This document shows, in pieces, positions 8,798 to 18,488 of a DNA stretch of 64,000 nucleotides. Position numbers and translations under genes: made by a program. Origin of the DNA: Piscinibacterium candidicorallinum. GTDB lineage: Bacteria > Pseudomonadota > Gammaproteobacteria > Burkholderiales > Burkholderiaceae_C. The stretch lies in contig NZ_CP180191.1 of assembly GCF_047549485.1 (NCBI RefSeq), positions 1,054,001 to 1,118,000 on the forward strand. Reading direction: 5' to 3'. Every line of letters starts with the position of its first letter. Positions within the stretch are counted from its first letter, which is position 1. Below the pieces are notes generated by a model, which was given only the letters and a program-made list of their open reading frames with translations, was not told where the DNA came from and searched no databases.

Positions 8798-10249
8798 ATG
8801 CCCAAGCTCGTCATCCTCTGGACGGACGCCGTCTTCTTCCTGATGCTGATTGCGGCGCTGTTCTACATCGGCCATGCGCGCAAGAGCCCCACGCTGCGCG
8901 CTACGTGGCGCAAGGTGGCGCAGGAGCCCTCGGCCATGGCGGCGCTGGTTATCGTGCTGCTGTTCCTTGCCGTCGCGCTGCTGGACAGCATCCACTTCCG
9001 GCGCATGCTCCCGCCCGCGCCTAGCGCGGCGGCCAGCACCGCCGCGGCCTACTCCACGCGCACCGAGTCAGTGCTCGACGCGCTGCTCGCCCGTCAGATC
9101 GCCATGCGCGAGACCTCCTACTCCCTGCCGATGGCCACCGAGACGTTCACCAAGGAGTCGCGCGAGGTCAATGGCCAGGTGGTGCGCGAGCGCGTGCGGC
9201 TGGACCATGGCGGCGCGCACCTTAAAGACCCGGCGCGCGACTACTGGCCCGATGTGCGCCAGCGCGTGGGGCAGGGCGTGGTGGGCGGGCTGCTGGCCGC
9301 CTTCGCCTTCGCCCTGCTCGTTGCGGCTGGGCTCGCCGCCAGCCAGAAGCGCAACATCCGCGACACCTGGCACGACATTCTTTCCAGCCGCACCGATCTG
9401 CCGTGGAGCACGGTGTGCGTCACGGTCACAGCGGTCTGCCTCGTCGTAGGACCGGTGATCTCGCTCATGGATTACTACCACGTGCTGGGTACAGACCGCA
9501 CCGGCAACGACGTGCTGTACCAGGCGCTCAAGAGCATCCGCACGGCGTTTGTGATCGGCACGCTCACCACCCTGGCCACGCTGCCCTTCGCGGTGGTGCT
9601 GGGCGTGATGGCGGGTTACTTCCGCGGCTGGGTCGATGACGTGATCCAGTACCTGTACACCACGCTGTCGTCGATCCCGAACGTGCTGCTGATCGCCGCG
9701 TGCGTGCTGATGATCCAGGTCTTCATCGACAAGAACCCGCAGCTGTTCGACACCGGTGCGGAGCGGGCCGACCTGAAACTCTTCTTCCTGTGCCTGATTC
9801 TCGGTCTGACGGGCTGGGCGGGGTTGTGCCGCCTGCTGCGCGCCGAGACCATGAAGCTGCGCGAACTGGACTATGTGCAGGCCGCCCAGGCCTTCGGCGT
9901 GTCGCCCTGGCGCATCATGGCAAGGCACATCCTGCCCAACGTCACGCACCTGATCCTGATCACCACGGTGCTCGATTTCTCAACCCTTGTGCTGTACGAA
10001 GCGGTGCTGAGCTATGTCGGGGTCGGAGTGGACCCGAGCATGAGCAGCTTTGGCGGCATGATCAACCTGGCGCGCAGCGAGATGAGCCGCGAGCCTGTGG
10101 TGTGGTGGAGCTTCATGGCGGCCTTTGCCTTCATGGTGGCGTTGGTGCTGGCCTTCAATCTGCTGGCCGATGCTGTGCAGGCCGCGTTCGATCCGCGTAC
10201 TCGCAAGTTCCGCGCAAAGCTGCGCGTGTTCAAGCCCGCCGCAGCCTGA
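8798..10249 (+). CDS. ABC transporter permease, DppC/OppC type, with enlarged N-terminal half
   Basis: A 483-residue second permease. The C-terminal ~270 residues are a BPD_transp_1 domain: 'LGTDRTGNDVLYQALKSIRTAF' and the EAA loop 'LRELDYVQAAQAFGVSPWRIMARHILPN'. The usual OppC-type N-terminal extension ('VAQEPSAMAALVIVLLFLAVALLD') is followed by ~100 periplasmic residues and an extra membrane helix ('GVVGGLLAAFAFALLVAAGLA'), making it far longer than the ~300-340 residues typical of the family. AGGAGG precedes the start. It is 9 bases upstream of the ATPase gene. Confidence 0.92.
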   Translation: MPKLVILWTDAVFFLMLIAALFYIGHARKSPTLRATWRKVAQEPSAMAALVIVLLFLAVALLDSIHFRRMLPPAPSAAASTAAAYSTRTESVLDALLARQIAMRETSYSLPMATETFTKESREVNGQVVRERVRLDHGGAHLKDPARDYWPDVRQRVGQGVVGGLLAAFAFALLVAAGLAASQKRNIRDTWHDILSSRTDLPWSTVCVTVTAVCLVVGPVISLMDYYHVLGTDRTGNDVLYQALKSIRTAFVIGTLTTLATLPFAVVLGVMAGYFRGWVDDVIQYLYTTLSSIPNVLLIAACVLMIQVFIDKNPQLFDTGAERADLKLFFLCLILGLTGWAGLCRLLRAETMKLRELDYVQAAQAFGVSPWRIMARHILPNVTHLILITTVLDFSTLVLYEAVLSYVGVGVDPSMSSFGGMINLARSEMSREPVVWWSFMAAFAFMVALVLAFNLLADAVQAAFDPRTRKFRAKLRVFKPAAA

Positions 10250-10258
10250 GGACATTCC

Positions 10259-12091
10259 ATGCTCAACACCCAAGACCTTCACGTCGAGCTGGACAGCGAA
10301 TCCGGCCTCGTGCACGCCGTCGATGGCGTGCGCTTCTCGATTGCGCGCGGCCAAACCTTTGCCATCGTCGGCGAGTCCGGCTGCGGCAAGAGCATGACAG
10401 CCCTGGCCCTCATGCGCCTGCTGCCGGAGAACGGCCGCATCACCCGCGGCCAGGTGCACATTGCAGAGACTGATCTACTGCAACTGCCCGAGCGCGAGAT
10501 GCGCGCAGCACGCGGCGGCAAAATCGGCATCATTTTTCAGGAACCCGCCACCAGCCTGAACCCGGTCATGCGGGTGGGCGACCAGATCGTTGAGACGATC
10601 GAGACGCACACGACGCTGCGCGGCCCGGCAGCGCGCGCCAAAGCGCTGGAGTGGCTCAAGAAGGTGGGCATTCCCAACGCCGAGCAGCGCATTGATGCCT
10701 ACCCGTTCCAGCTCTCCGGCGGCCAGAAGCAGCGGGTGATGATCGCGATTGCGCTGGCGGCCGAACCTGAGGTGCTGATTGCCGATGAGCCCACCACCGC
10801 GCTGGACGTGACCATTCAGGCGCAGATTCTGGACCTGCTCAAGCAGCTGCAGGCGGAGCAGGGCATGGCGATCGTGCTGATCACGCACGATCTGGCCGTG
10901 GTCAAGCAGATGGCACATCAGGTGGCACTGATGTACGCCGGCGAAGTGGTGGAGCTGGCTGCGGCCGATGCGTTCTTCTCCCGCCCGCTTCACCCCTACG
11001 CACAGAAGCTGTTCGCGGCTCTGCCGGACGCCGGCAAGCGTGGCGGCAGCCTCGCGGCCATCCGCGGCACCGTGCCCGCGCTCAATCGCGAGTTCACAGC
11101 CTGCCGCTTTGTGGACCGCTGCGACGCAGCCCATGACGCTTGCCGCGCTGCGCCGCCGGAACTGCTGGAGCCGAGCACCGGCCACTGGGTGCGCTGCGTG
11201 CTACATCGTGGCGGCGCGGTGGCGCTTGCACCCACTTTAGCGGGCTTGCCTGCGCCGGCTGAGCCTTCTTCCTCTGCTGCGGACGCAGCGGCACCGCAGC
11301 CCCTGCTCGAAGTGCGCGATCTGCGCGTTTACTACCCGATCCGCGCGGGTCTGTTGCGCCGCGTCGTGGACCATGTGCGCGCCGTGGATGGTGTGAGCTT
11401 CAGCGTGCCGCAGGGACGCACGCTGGCGCTGGTGGGTGAGTCAGGCTGCGGCAAGACCACCACTGGCAAGGCGCTGCTGCAACTGCTGCGCGGCAATGCG
11501 CAGGTCACCGGCAGCGTGCGGCTGAACGGGCAGGAACTCGGCGCGTTGGAAGGCGCCGCACTCCACGCGATCCGCAAGCAGGTACAGATCATTTTCCAGG
11601 ACCCCTTTGCCTCCCTGAACCCGCGCATGCGCGTCGCGGAGATCCTTGAAGAAGGGCTGCTGTCGCTGCATCCGGAGCTGTCGCCCGACGCACGGCGCGA
11701 TCGCGTGCGCAGGATCGTCGAGCAGGTCGGCCTGCGGCCGGATGCGCTGGAGCGCTACCCGCACGAATTCTCTGGCGGTCAGCGCCAGCGCATCGCCATC
11801 GCCCGCGCTCTGGCGGTGGAGCCGCGCCTGATCGTCTGTGACGAGCCGACCTCCGCGCTGGATGTGTCGGTGCAGGCGCAGATCCTGAACCTGCTTAAGG
11901 AGCTGCAACAGGAGCTAGGAATCGCTTACCTATTCATCACGCACAACATCGGGGTCGTGGAGTTCTTCGCGCATGAGGTGGCGGTGATGCAGAAGGGTGT
12001 GATCGTGGAATCCGGAGCAGCCCGCGAGGTGCTTGGAGCGCCGCAGCACGCCTACACCCGCGCGCTGCTGGCCGCCGTCCCGAGGATGTAG
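10259..12091 (+). CDS. Fused double ATP-binding protein of the oligopeptide importer
   Basis: A 610-residue protein with two complete ABC ATPase domains (DppD plus DppF type, as in YejF and GsiA). Domain 1: Walker A 'GESGCGKS', signature 'LSGGQKQRV', Walker B 'LIADEPTTALDV', then the oligopeptide-type C-terminal extension with Cys residues ('ACRFVDRCDAAHDAC'). Domain 2: Walker A 'GESGCGKTTTGK', signature 'FSGGQRQRIAIARAL', Walker B 'LIVCDEPTSALDVS'. Start ATG has GAGG at good spacing. It powers the two permeases upstream and is the last gene of the operon. After the stop comes a weak hairpin (12151-12170) with no T-run. Confidence 0.95.
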   Translation: MLNTQDLHVELDSESGLVHAVDGVRFSIARGQTFAIVGESGCGKSMTALALMRLLPENGRITRGQVHIAETDLLQLPEREMRAARGGKIGIIFQEPATSLNPVMRVGDQIVETIETHTTLRGPAARAKALEWLKKVGIPNAEQRIDAYPFQLSGGQKQRVMIAIALAAEPEVLIADEPTTALDVTIQAQILDLLKQLQAEQGMAIVLITHDLAVVKQMAHQVALMYAGEVVELAAADAFFSRPLHPYAQKLFAALPDAGKRGGSLAAIRGTVPALNREFTACRFVDRCDAAHDACRAAPPELLEPSTGHWVRCVLHRGGAVALAPTLAGLPAPAEPSSSAADAAAPQPLLEVRDLRVYYPIRAGLLRRVVDHVRAVDGVSFSVPQGRTLALVGESGCGKTTTGKALLQLLRGNAQVTGSVRLNGQELGALEGAALHAIRKQVQIIFQDPFASLNPRMRVAEILEEGLLSLHPELSPDARRDRVRRIVEQVGLRPDALERYPHEFSGGQRQRIAIARALAVEPRLIVCDEPTSALDVSVQAQILNLLKELQQELGIAYLFITHNIGVVEFFAHEVAVMQKGVIVESGAAREVLGAPQHAYTRALLAAVPRM

Positions 12092-12403
12092 TTGGCTTGT
12101 GCAGGACAAAACGGCGGGGCTGCGCCCAACGCGGCCGCGTATCGCGATGCCTGAGCGCGTTACCGCTCAGTCACACAACTGTCGTGAACATGCAACGCCA
12201 AGGCGGCTGTTTGACTGATTTTCGATCTCGACATCACTCCAAAAGCATCTGCTAAGTATTTGATTTTTAAGGAGTACACCCGAGGAGCTACAAAGCCTTG
12301 GTTTGTCGGCGTAGGGAGGTTCCCTAGAGCAACAACCCGTTACATGCCACACTCTTCGGAGTTGGCTACCCGCCAATCGTCCATGTATCCAAGGGGATTC
12401 TTT
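12092..12403 (+). other. Intergenic region between peptide importer and TonB receptor 1
   Basis: 312 bases without a convincing gene. A 7-bp stem hairpin (CTGAGCG / CGCTCAG) lies at 12151-12170. The second half is AT-richer and probably holds the receptor promoter, but I could not pick a -35/-10 pair with confidence. AAGGGG at 12391-12396 is the ribosome site that decides the receptor start. Confidence 0.5.
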
Positions 12404-15157
12404 ATGTTCAATCAAAAGCACATGTGTGCGGCCCTCGCGGTGGTATTCGCCGGTGGGTTCGGCTTTGCTGCACAAGCGCAGCAAGCCCAGCAGCAAGACC
12501 CGAAAGTCACGAAGGTTGAGCGCGTAGAGGTCACGGGTTCGAACATTCGCCGTACGGACGCCGAAACTGCGGTGCCCGTCCAGATCATCACGGCCGAAGA
12601 CATCCGTCGCTCGGGTCGCCAGACGATCACAGAAGTGCTGCGCGAGCTGCCCAGCGCGGCTGCGGGTGGCCTGACGGAACTGACCGGTAGCGGCAGTTTC
12701 TCGGCTGGCGCTGCCTCGGTATCGCTGCGTGGTCTGGGTTCGTCCGCCACGCTGGTGCTGCTCAACGGCCGTCGCGTCGCCCCCTACGGTCTCGTTGACC
12801 CCAACTTCGGCCAGAGCGCCGCGGTCAACCTGAACGCTATTCCCCTGTCGGTGGTGGAGCGCATCGAAGTCCTGAAGGACGGCGCCTCCGCCATCTACGG
12901 CTCCGAAGCCATCGCCGGTGTGGTCAACATCATCCTGCGCCGTGACTACAAGGGCGCGGAAGTTGCAGTGCGCGGCTCGATGAACAAGGACGGCAAGTAT
13001 GGCACCGGTGCCGTCACGGCGACCTTCGGTTTCGGCGATCTGACTGCCAACGGCTTCAACGTCTTCGGTAACGTCGAGGCCTACCGTCAAGAGTCGGTCA
13101 TGTTCAAGGATGTCGAAGGCTTCCTGAATCGGGATTCCTTCCGCAACGTGTACCTGACCGGCGTGCCCTCGTCGTCCTACCACCCTGCGCTGAATTACCT
13201 CGCTGCAGGGCCTGGCGGCACGACCGTATTCACGCCCAGCGCGGCGTGCCCGACGTCCAATGTGGCTAACGCCCAAGCAGTGCTGGGCGGTGCCGCGCGT
13301 GGCACGTTCTGCCTGTATGACCAATGGCGCTTCGTGGAAATCGTGCCCAAGTCCGAGCGCAACAACGCGTTCGTTCGCGGCACTGTGGCCCTCGGCAGCA
13401 ACTTCGAAGGTTTTGCCGAAGGCAGCTTCAACACGACCAACACCTACTTCATCGGCCCGCCCCGCGTCGTCGGTCAGGGTAACGGTGGCACCTTCAATGC
13501 CACGACCGGCGTTCTGGTGCCGATGGTGGGCGTGCTGCCGGTCGGCAACCCCAACAACCCATTCGCCACCCCGACGTTCTATCGCGCCCGCATGGACGCG
13601 CTTGGCCGCCAAGACAATGAAGTGGACAGCGACACCGCTCGCGCAGTGGTGGGTGTCAAGGGTGCGCTCTTCGGTTGGGACGTAGAAGCGTCCTACCTCT
13701 GGAACGAGAACAAGACGACTTCGACCAACTACAACGAAGTGCGTCTGACCGAGTTCAACAACGCGATCACCAACGGCACGCTGAACTTCTTGAACCCGTC
13801 TGCAAGCACGACGTCGTTCGCAAGCCTCGGTGCCAATCTGAAGGATCAGGCGCGTTCGAGCTTCGAAATCCTGAGCCTGAAGGGATCGGGTGAACTGTTC
13901 GCACTGCCCGGCGGCAAGGCTGCACTTGCTGCAGGTCTTGAGTTCCGCAAGGAAGAACGCGATGTGCAGCCGGATCGTCTGAAGACGGTGGCCGGCGTGT
14001 TCGGCCGCGGTGTGGCCAGCGCGCAGGGTAGCCGCGACGTGACGACGGTCTACGGTGAAGTGGTGCTGCCCGTGCTGCCCACCGTCGAACTGCAAGTTGC
14101 AGCGCGTGTGGATGATTATTCGGACTTTGGCAACTCCACAACGCCGAAGATCGCAGGTACCTGGAAGGCCACGAACAACTTCAAGCTGCGCGCAAGCTAC
14201 GCAGAAGGCTTCCGCGCCCCGTCGCTGACGGAAATCACGCGCTCTGCGACGTCCGGCTTCTTCAACGGCGTTGACGATCCCCGCCGATGCAACCGCACAC
14301 AGGGCATCACAGTGGGTTGCGGTCTTAGCCTGCCGGGTCTGATCGTTGCCTCGCCGTTCCTGAAGCCTGAAGAGGCCGAGAGCAAGACCATCGGCTTCGT
14401 CTTCGAGCCAACGAACACGACTAGCCTGACCGTCGATTACTTCACGATCAAGCGTGAGAACGAAATCACGTTCCTGTCGTTGAACGAAATCCTTGCCAAC
14501 GAAGGCTCGACCGATCCTCGCTACGCCAACACCGTCGTGCGCGATCCGGCCAACACCTCCGTGACCGTTCCGAATGACCCGGGCGCGATCCTCTTCATCC
14601 GCACGGGCTTCGCGAACCTCGGCAAGACCCGTGTTTCCGGCTTTGACCTGAACCTGCGCAACCGGGCCTCGTTGGGCGACTGGGGTCGTCTGACCACCAA
14701 CATTGACCTGACGCACTACACGAAGCAGGAAGGCTCGGGCACACCGACGGCACCGATGGTGACGTTCAACGGCTACCGTAACGCGCCCAACACGCGGGGC
14801 ACGGCGCGCATGACCTGGGAATACGGTGCATGGGCGAATTCGCTGCAGGTCAACTACCTGAAGGGGTTCAAGCCCTTCGGCAACCCTGACCAGGCAACCG
14901 GCGGTGGCCGCACGGCAATCCTGACCTGCTCGAATCCGAACGGTACGTACCTCGGTGTGTGTAACGTGCAGGATTGGGTGACGCTGGATGTGGGTACTTC
15001 GTACTCCGGCATCAAGAACCTGACCTTGTCGGCAACGGTGCGCAACATCATGGATCGCAAGCCGTCGACCGATCCGCTGGCCCGTCCGTTCAACACGGCG
15101 TGGTATTCGCCTCAGGGCATGAATATCTCCTTGGGTGCGTCCTACCGCTTCTGGTAA
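12404..15157 (+). CDS. TonB-dependent outer-membrane receptor 1
   Basis: A 917-residue receptor. The start at 12404 follows AAGGGG and yields a signal peptide ending near 'FAAQAQ'; an upstream TTG-started extension lacks a ribosome site. The plug domain follows ('RVEVTGSNIRRTDAETAVPVQ', 'VSLRGLGSSATLVLLNGRRV', 'IEVLKDGASAIYGSEAIAGVVNII'), then a TonB_dep_Rec beta-barrel ending in the aromatic C-terminal signature 'GASYRFW'. It imports a substrate across the outer membrane using TonB energy; the ligand cannot be read from sequence. It is followed by a terminator, then a second receptor and the TonB complex genes. Confidence 0.95.
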   Translation: MFNQKHMCAALAVVFAGGFGFAAQAQQAQQQDPKVTKVERVEVTGSNIRRTDAETAVPVQIITAEDIRRSGRQTITEVLRELPSAAAGGLTELTGSGSFSAGAASVSLRGLGSSATLVLLNGRRVAPYGLVDPNFGQSAAVNLNAIPLSVVERIEVLKDGASAIYGSEAIAGVVNIILRRDYKGAEVAVRGSMNKDGKYGTGAVTATFGFGDLTANGFNVFGNVEAYRQESVMFKDVEGFLNRDSFRNVYLTGVPSSSYHPALNYLAAGPGGTTVFTPSAACPTSNVANAQAVLGGAARGTFCLYDQWRFVEIVPKSERNNAFVRGTVALGSNFEGFAEGSFNTTNTYFIGPPRVVGQGNGGTFNATTGVLVPMVGVLPVGNPNNPFATPTFYRARMDALGRQDNEVDSDTARAVVGVKGALFGWDVEASYLWNENKTTSTNYNEVRLTEFNNAITNGTLNFLNPSASTTSFASLGANLKDQARSSFEILSLKGSGELFALPGGKAALAAGLEFRKEERDVQPDRLKTVAGVFGRGVASAQGSRDVTTVYGEVVLPVLPTVELQVAARVDDYSDFGNSTTPKIAGTWKATNNFKLRASYAEGFRAPSLTEITRSATSGFFNGVDDPRRCNRTQGITVGCGLSLPGLIVASPFLKPEEAESKTIGFVFEPTNTTSLTVDYFTIKRENEITFLSLNEILANEGSTDPRYANTVVRDPANTSVTVPNDPGAILFIRTGFANLGKTRVSGFDLNLRNRASLGDWGRLTTNIDLTHYTKQEGSGTPTAPMVTFNGYRNAPNTRGTARMTWEYGAWANSLQVNYLKGFKPFGNPDQATGGGRTAILTCSNPNGTYLGVCNVQDWVTLDVGTSYSGIKNLTLSATVRNIMDRKPSTDPLARPFNTAWYSPQGMNISLGASYRFW

Positions 15158-15168
15158 GCGCTTGCCAA

Positions 15169-15192
15169 CCCCGGGCTGCGTGCAGCCCGGGG
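15169..15192 (+). repeat. GC-rich hairpin just before the receptor 1 terminator
   Basis: A 10-bp perfect inverted repeat (CCCCGGGCTG / CAGCCCGGGG) begins 12 bases after the receptor stop codon. It may protect the mRNA 3' end or support termination at the next hairpin. Confidence 0.5.
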
Positions 15193-15201
15193 TTGACTCT
15201 C

Positions 15202-15229
15202 AAGGCCCTCGACTCCGAGGGCCTTTTTT
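15202..15229 (+). terminator. Rho-independent terminator of receptor 1
   Basis: A 10-bp perfect stem (AAGGCCCTCG / CGAGGGCCTT) with loop ACTC runs into a T-tract ending at 15229. Confidence 0.9.
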
Positions 15230-15390
15230 GTTGCCCCCAGCATGCGGTAAGTGGTCGTGGTGCGATGCGAAACTGCAACAGAGTTAGCAGGTGGCGCAAG
15301 TTTCCGGCGGGCCGACCGTGGAATGGCCTCTGGCGAAGGGGCAAAATCACGCTATCGCCACTTCGGCGAAGTCACTACTGAGGGGAATTC

Positions 15391-18165
15391 ATGATTAATC
15401 GGAACTACGTCGCTCGCGCCATGGCGCAGGCGTTTGGTGGCTTGGCGGTTTGCGCTCTAGTACCTGTGGCGCTCGCTCAGCAGCAGCCGACGCAGCAGGA
15501 GCCCGCCAAGCTTGAACGTATCGAGGTGACGGGTTCGAGCATCAAGCGAATCGATGCTGAGACCGCGGTGCCTGTCACGGTGTTGCGTCGCGAAGACATC
15601 GAGAAGGCCGGTGTTTCCACCGTCGCGCAGCTGCTCGAGAAAGTGTCTGTCAATAACGGGCAGGGCTACAACATTGCCAACGCATTGGGCGACTCGGCGC
15701 GTCCTGGTTTCGCAGGGGCATCACTGCGCGGTTTGGGGGCGAACAACACGCTGGTATTGCTGAACGGTCGGCGCTTGGCTGTGTACGCCTTTGATGGCGG
15801 TGGAGTGAACCTCGGTCAGATCCCAGCTGCTGCACTGGAGCGCGTCGAGATTCTGCGTGATGGCGCGTCCGCGATCTACGGCACCGACGCTGTGGGCGGC
15901 GTGATTAACTTCATCACGCGCCGCGACTTCAAGGGCGGCATTGTTGATGGGAACTATTACAAACCTGAAGCTGCCGGCGGCGAAAGCTATGGTGGCAACC
16001 TGACTCTTGGCTTTGGTGACCTAGCCACTGATCGCTTCAATGTTATGGGTGTGGCTAGCTACAACAAGCTAGAAGCCATCAAGGCGCGTGACCGCAGCTT
16101 CTCGAAGACCGCATTTCTGCGCAATGTCGATATCTCCGGTAACGGGACCATCGACCGGACCAGTGCCAATGCCTTCCCGGCAAACGTGTTCATTCCCGGC
16201 GTAGGCTTGCGCAACCCGACTGCGAATCTGTACCAAAACGGCAATGGGTGTACGCCCCCGGCGAGTTTCGGTCGTACGCCAACTGAAGGCCAATGCCGCT
16301 ACGACTACGCAAGTCAAATCGATATCGTTCCGGACCAAGAGACAAAGAGCATCCTCGGCAGAGCTGTTCTGCAGCTTGGTGATGCGGCTCAGGTGTTTGC
16401 GGAGTATTCACGCGCAGAGCAGACCTACACGTTCCGGATTTCTCAGACCCCCGCGTCTGAGGCGACTACCTTAAACGGTGACCCCTTGTTGCTGCCGACT
16501 AGCAGCCGCTACTACCCGACTGCCTGGGTTGCTGCCAACTTCCCGACCTTGGTTGGTCAACCGCTGAACCTGTACTACCGCGTGCTTGAAACCGGTCCCC
16601 GTACCAACCAGGCAGAGATCGTCGAAGACCGTATCCTGGGTGGCATTGAAGGTGCTGCCTTCGGTTGGGACTACAAGGCGGGCGTGCTGCGTGCGACATC
16701 TAAGGCCACTGAACGGTACCTCGCCGGTTACATGTCAGAAGCGCGACTCTTGGCAGCAATGGCCCGGGGGAACATTAACCCCTTTGGATTTCAGGACACC
16801 GCTGAGGGGCGCAATGAGCTACTAGGGGCTCAAGTCTTGGGAAAAACGCGGATTTCGAAGTCTGAGCGTACGTCGTTTGACGCAACTGCGTCGCGCGAGG
16901 TTTTTCGCCTTCCCGCGGGTCCTGTTGCCATGGCTATTGGCACTGAATATCGTGAAGAGAAGTACAACGACCAGCCGCAAGCGGTTCTGAATACTGGTGA
17001 CATCATCGGCGGCGGCGGGACGCAGTTGCCGGTTGTAGCTAAGCGTGACGTGACCGCAGTGTTCGCCGAACTCAACGCACCGATCATGAAGGGGTTGGAA
17101 GCCACTCTTGCTGTTCGTGGCGACAAGTACAGCGACTTCGGTAGTACGACAAACCCGAAGCTCGGACTTCGCTGGACCCCCTCCAGTGCCTTCCTTGCCC
17201 GCGCGTCCTACAGCACCGGCTTCCGCGCGCCAGCTTTGCCTGACCTGTTTTCGGCACAGACGCAAACCAACACTGGCGGCGTCTACGATGACCCGTTCTA
17301 CGACTCAGTAAGCGGCGGATGCGCAGCGATTTTCGATGGCAAGTACTGCGGGGCACAGCTGACGGTCAAGCAGGGCGGCAACCCGCGCCTGAAGCCGGAA
17401 GAGTCAAAGAGCTGGACTCTGGGCTTCATCTTCGAGCCGACCCGCAACATCTCGTTCGGTTTGGATTACTTCAGCATTAAGCAGACGAAGCTGATCGGCA
17501 TCATTAGTGCAGATACCAAGCTGGCTGACTTCATTGACAACTTCAATCCCGCAACGCTGACTAGCAGCTCGATCTATGCGCGCGACGTGATCACGACGCG
17601 TGATCCTGCGGCGGGCAACCGTCTGGTGATTGACTTCGTTCAGTCGGTCTTCGACAACGTGGGTGATCAGAACACCAGCGGTGTAGATCTGAGTGTCAAG
17701 GTGCGACTGCCCGCCTCCGATATCGGTCGCTTTGGGTTCAATGTCGAAGGCTCTTACATCGGCAAGCAGGAGTCTCGGCTTGTTGGTCAGCCGACGTTCA
17801 ACAACAGTGTTGGTACGTACGCCACCTTTGGTCCCGTTGTGCGCTTTAAGCACAACAGCACGATCGACTGGGAGCGCGGTCCGCTCAATGTTGCGTTGAC
17901 TTACAACTATTCACAGGGGTACTGGGACCAAGTGGCCGGTCGTAGCGGGCAGCCTCGCAAAGTTGGCAACTACGAGACGTTTGATGTGTTTGCCCAGTAC
18001 AAGGGAATCAAAAACCTGACGATCTCTGGTGGCGTCCGCAACCTGCTCGATCGCAACCCGCCGTTCTCCAACCAGAACGCCTACTTCCAAGTGGGCTACG
18101 ACCCGACTTACACAGACCCGCGTGGCCGTACGCCTTACGTTCGCGCCAGCTACAAGTTCTGGTAA
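15391..18165 (+). CDS. TonB-dependent outer-membrane receptor 2
   Basis: A 924-residue receptor related to the preceding one. Signal peptide to 'PVALAQ', plug domain with 'RIEVTGSSIKRIDAETAVPV', 'SLRGLGANNTLVLLNGRRLA' and 'VEILRDGASAIYGTDAVGGVINFI', and a barrel ending in 'RASYKFW'. GAGGGG lies 6 bases before the ATG. It has its own terminator and precedes the ExbB/ExbD/TonB operon in the same direction. The shared 'IKR/IRR.DAETAVPV' segment suggests duplication from a common ancestor followed by strong divergence of the barrel. Ligand unknown. Confidence 0.95.
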   Translation: MINRNYVARAMAQAFGGLAVCALVPVALAQQQPTQQEPAKLERIEVTGSSIKRIDAETAVPVTVLRREDIEKAGVSTVAQLLEKVSVNNGQGYNIANALGDSARPGFAGASLRGLGANNTLVLLNGRRLAVYAFDGGGVNLGQIPAAALERVEILRDGASAIYGTDAVGGVINFITRRDFKGGIVDGNYYKPEAAGGESYGGNLTLGFGDLATDRFNVMGVASYNKLEAIKARDRSFSKTAFLRNVDISGNGTIDRTSANAFPANVFIPGVGLRNPTANLYQNGNGCTPPASFGRTPTEGQCRYDYASQIDIVPDQETKSILGRAVLQLGDAAQVFAEYSRAEQTYTFRISQTPASEATTLNGDPLLLPTSSRYYPTAWVAANFPTLVGQPLNLYYRVLETGPRTNQAEIVEDRILGGIEGAAFGWDYKAGVLRATSKATERYLAGYMSEARLLAAMARGNINPFGFQDTAEGRNELLGAQVLGKTRISKSERTSFDATASREVFRLPAGPVAMAIGTEYREEKYNDQPQAVLNTGDIIGGGGTQLPVVAKRDVTAVFAELNAPIMKGLEATLAVRGDKYSDFGSTTNPKLGLRWTPSSAFLARASYSTGFRAPALPDLFSAQTQTNTGGVYDDPFYDSVSGGCAAIFDGKYCGAQLTVKQGGNPRLKPEESKSWTLGFIFEPTRNISFGLDYFSIKQTKLIGIISADTKLADFIDNFNPATLTSSSIYARDVITTRDPAAGNRLVIDFVQSVFDNVGDQNTSGVDLSVKVRLPASDIGRFGFNVEGSYIGKQESRLVGQPTFNNSVGTYATFGPVVRFKHNSTIDWERGPLNVALTYNYSQGYWDQVAGRSGQPRKVGNYETFDVFAQYKGIKNLTISGGVRNLLDRNPPFSNQNAYFQVGYDPTYTDPRGRTPYVRASYKFW

Positions 18166-18201
18166 GTCGCAGGCAACTCGCCCTAAGGTGGGTGGCAGTG
18201 C

Positions 18202-18229
18202 AAGGGGAGCCGAGAGGCTCCCCTTTTTG
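18202..18229 (+). terminator. Rho-independent terminator of receptor 2
   Basis: A 10-bp perfect stem (AAGGGGAGCC / GGCTCCCCTT) with loop GAGA is followed by a T-tract. Confidence 0.9.
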
Positions 18230-18488
18230 TTGTGATCTCGACAACTGTCTTGATGTTCATGCGCACGGTTGCGACAGGCACCCGACTACAGTGCTCAGGT
18301 ATCGATTTCCTTGAGTGAACGGTCGCAACTTTTCCCGCATGTAGCTTTCCTACCGCGTTAGAATCGCGCCTTCCGTTTTTCTTGAGGTTCTCGATTCACC
18401 GAGCGGCGCAATCCAAACGAAGCCGCCGCGAGTCGAGTGTGGTCAGCGACAGGCTGACTGTATTGGGGCATCACTGATCGGAGAGACC

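Noticed and set aside
12151..12170. Hairpin after the double ATPase as a terminator
   Set aside because: The 7-bp stem is followed by TCACACA rather than a T-run, so it does not qualify as rho-independent.
12167..14716. 849-codon minus-strand frame opposite TonB receptor 1
   Set aside because: Shadow frame in GC-rich DNA; no recognisable motif and no ribosome site, while the plus strand encodes a complete receptor.
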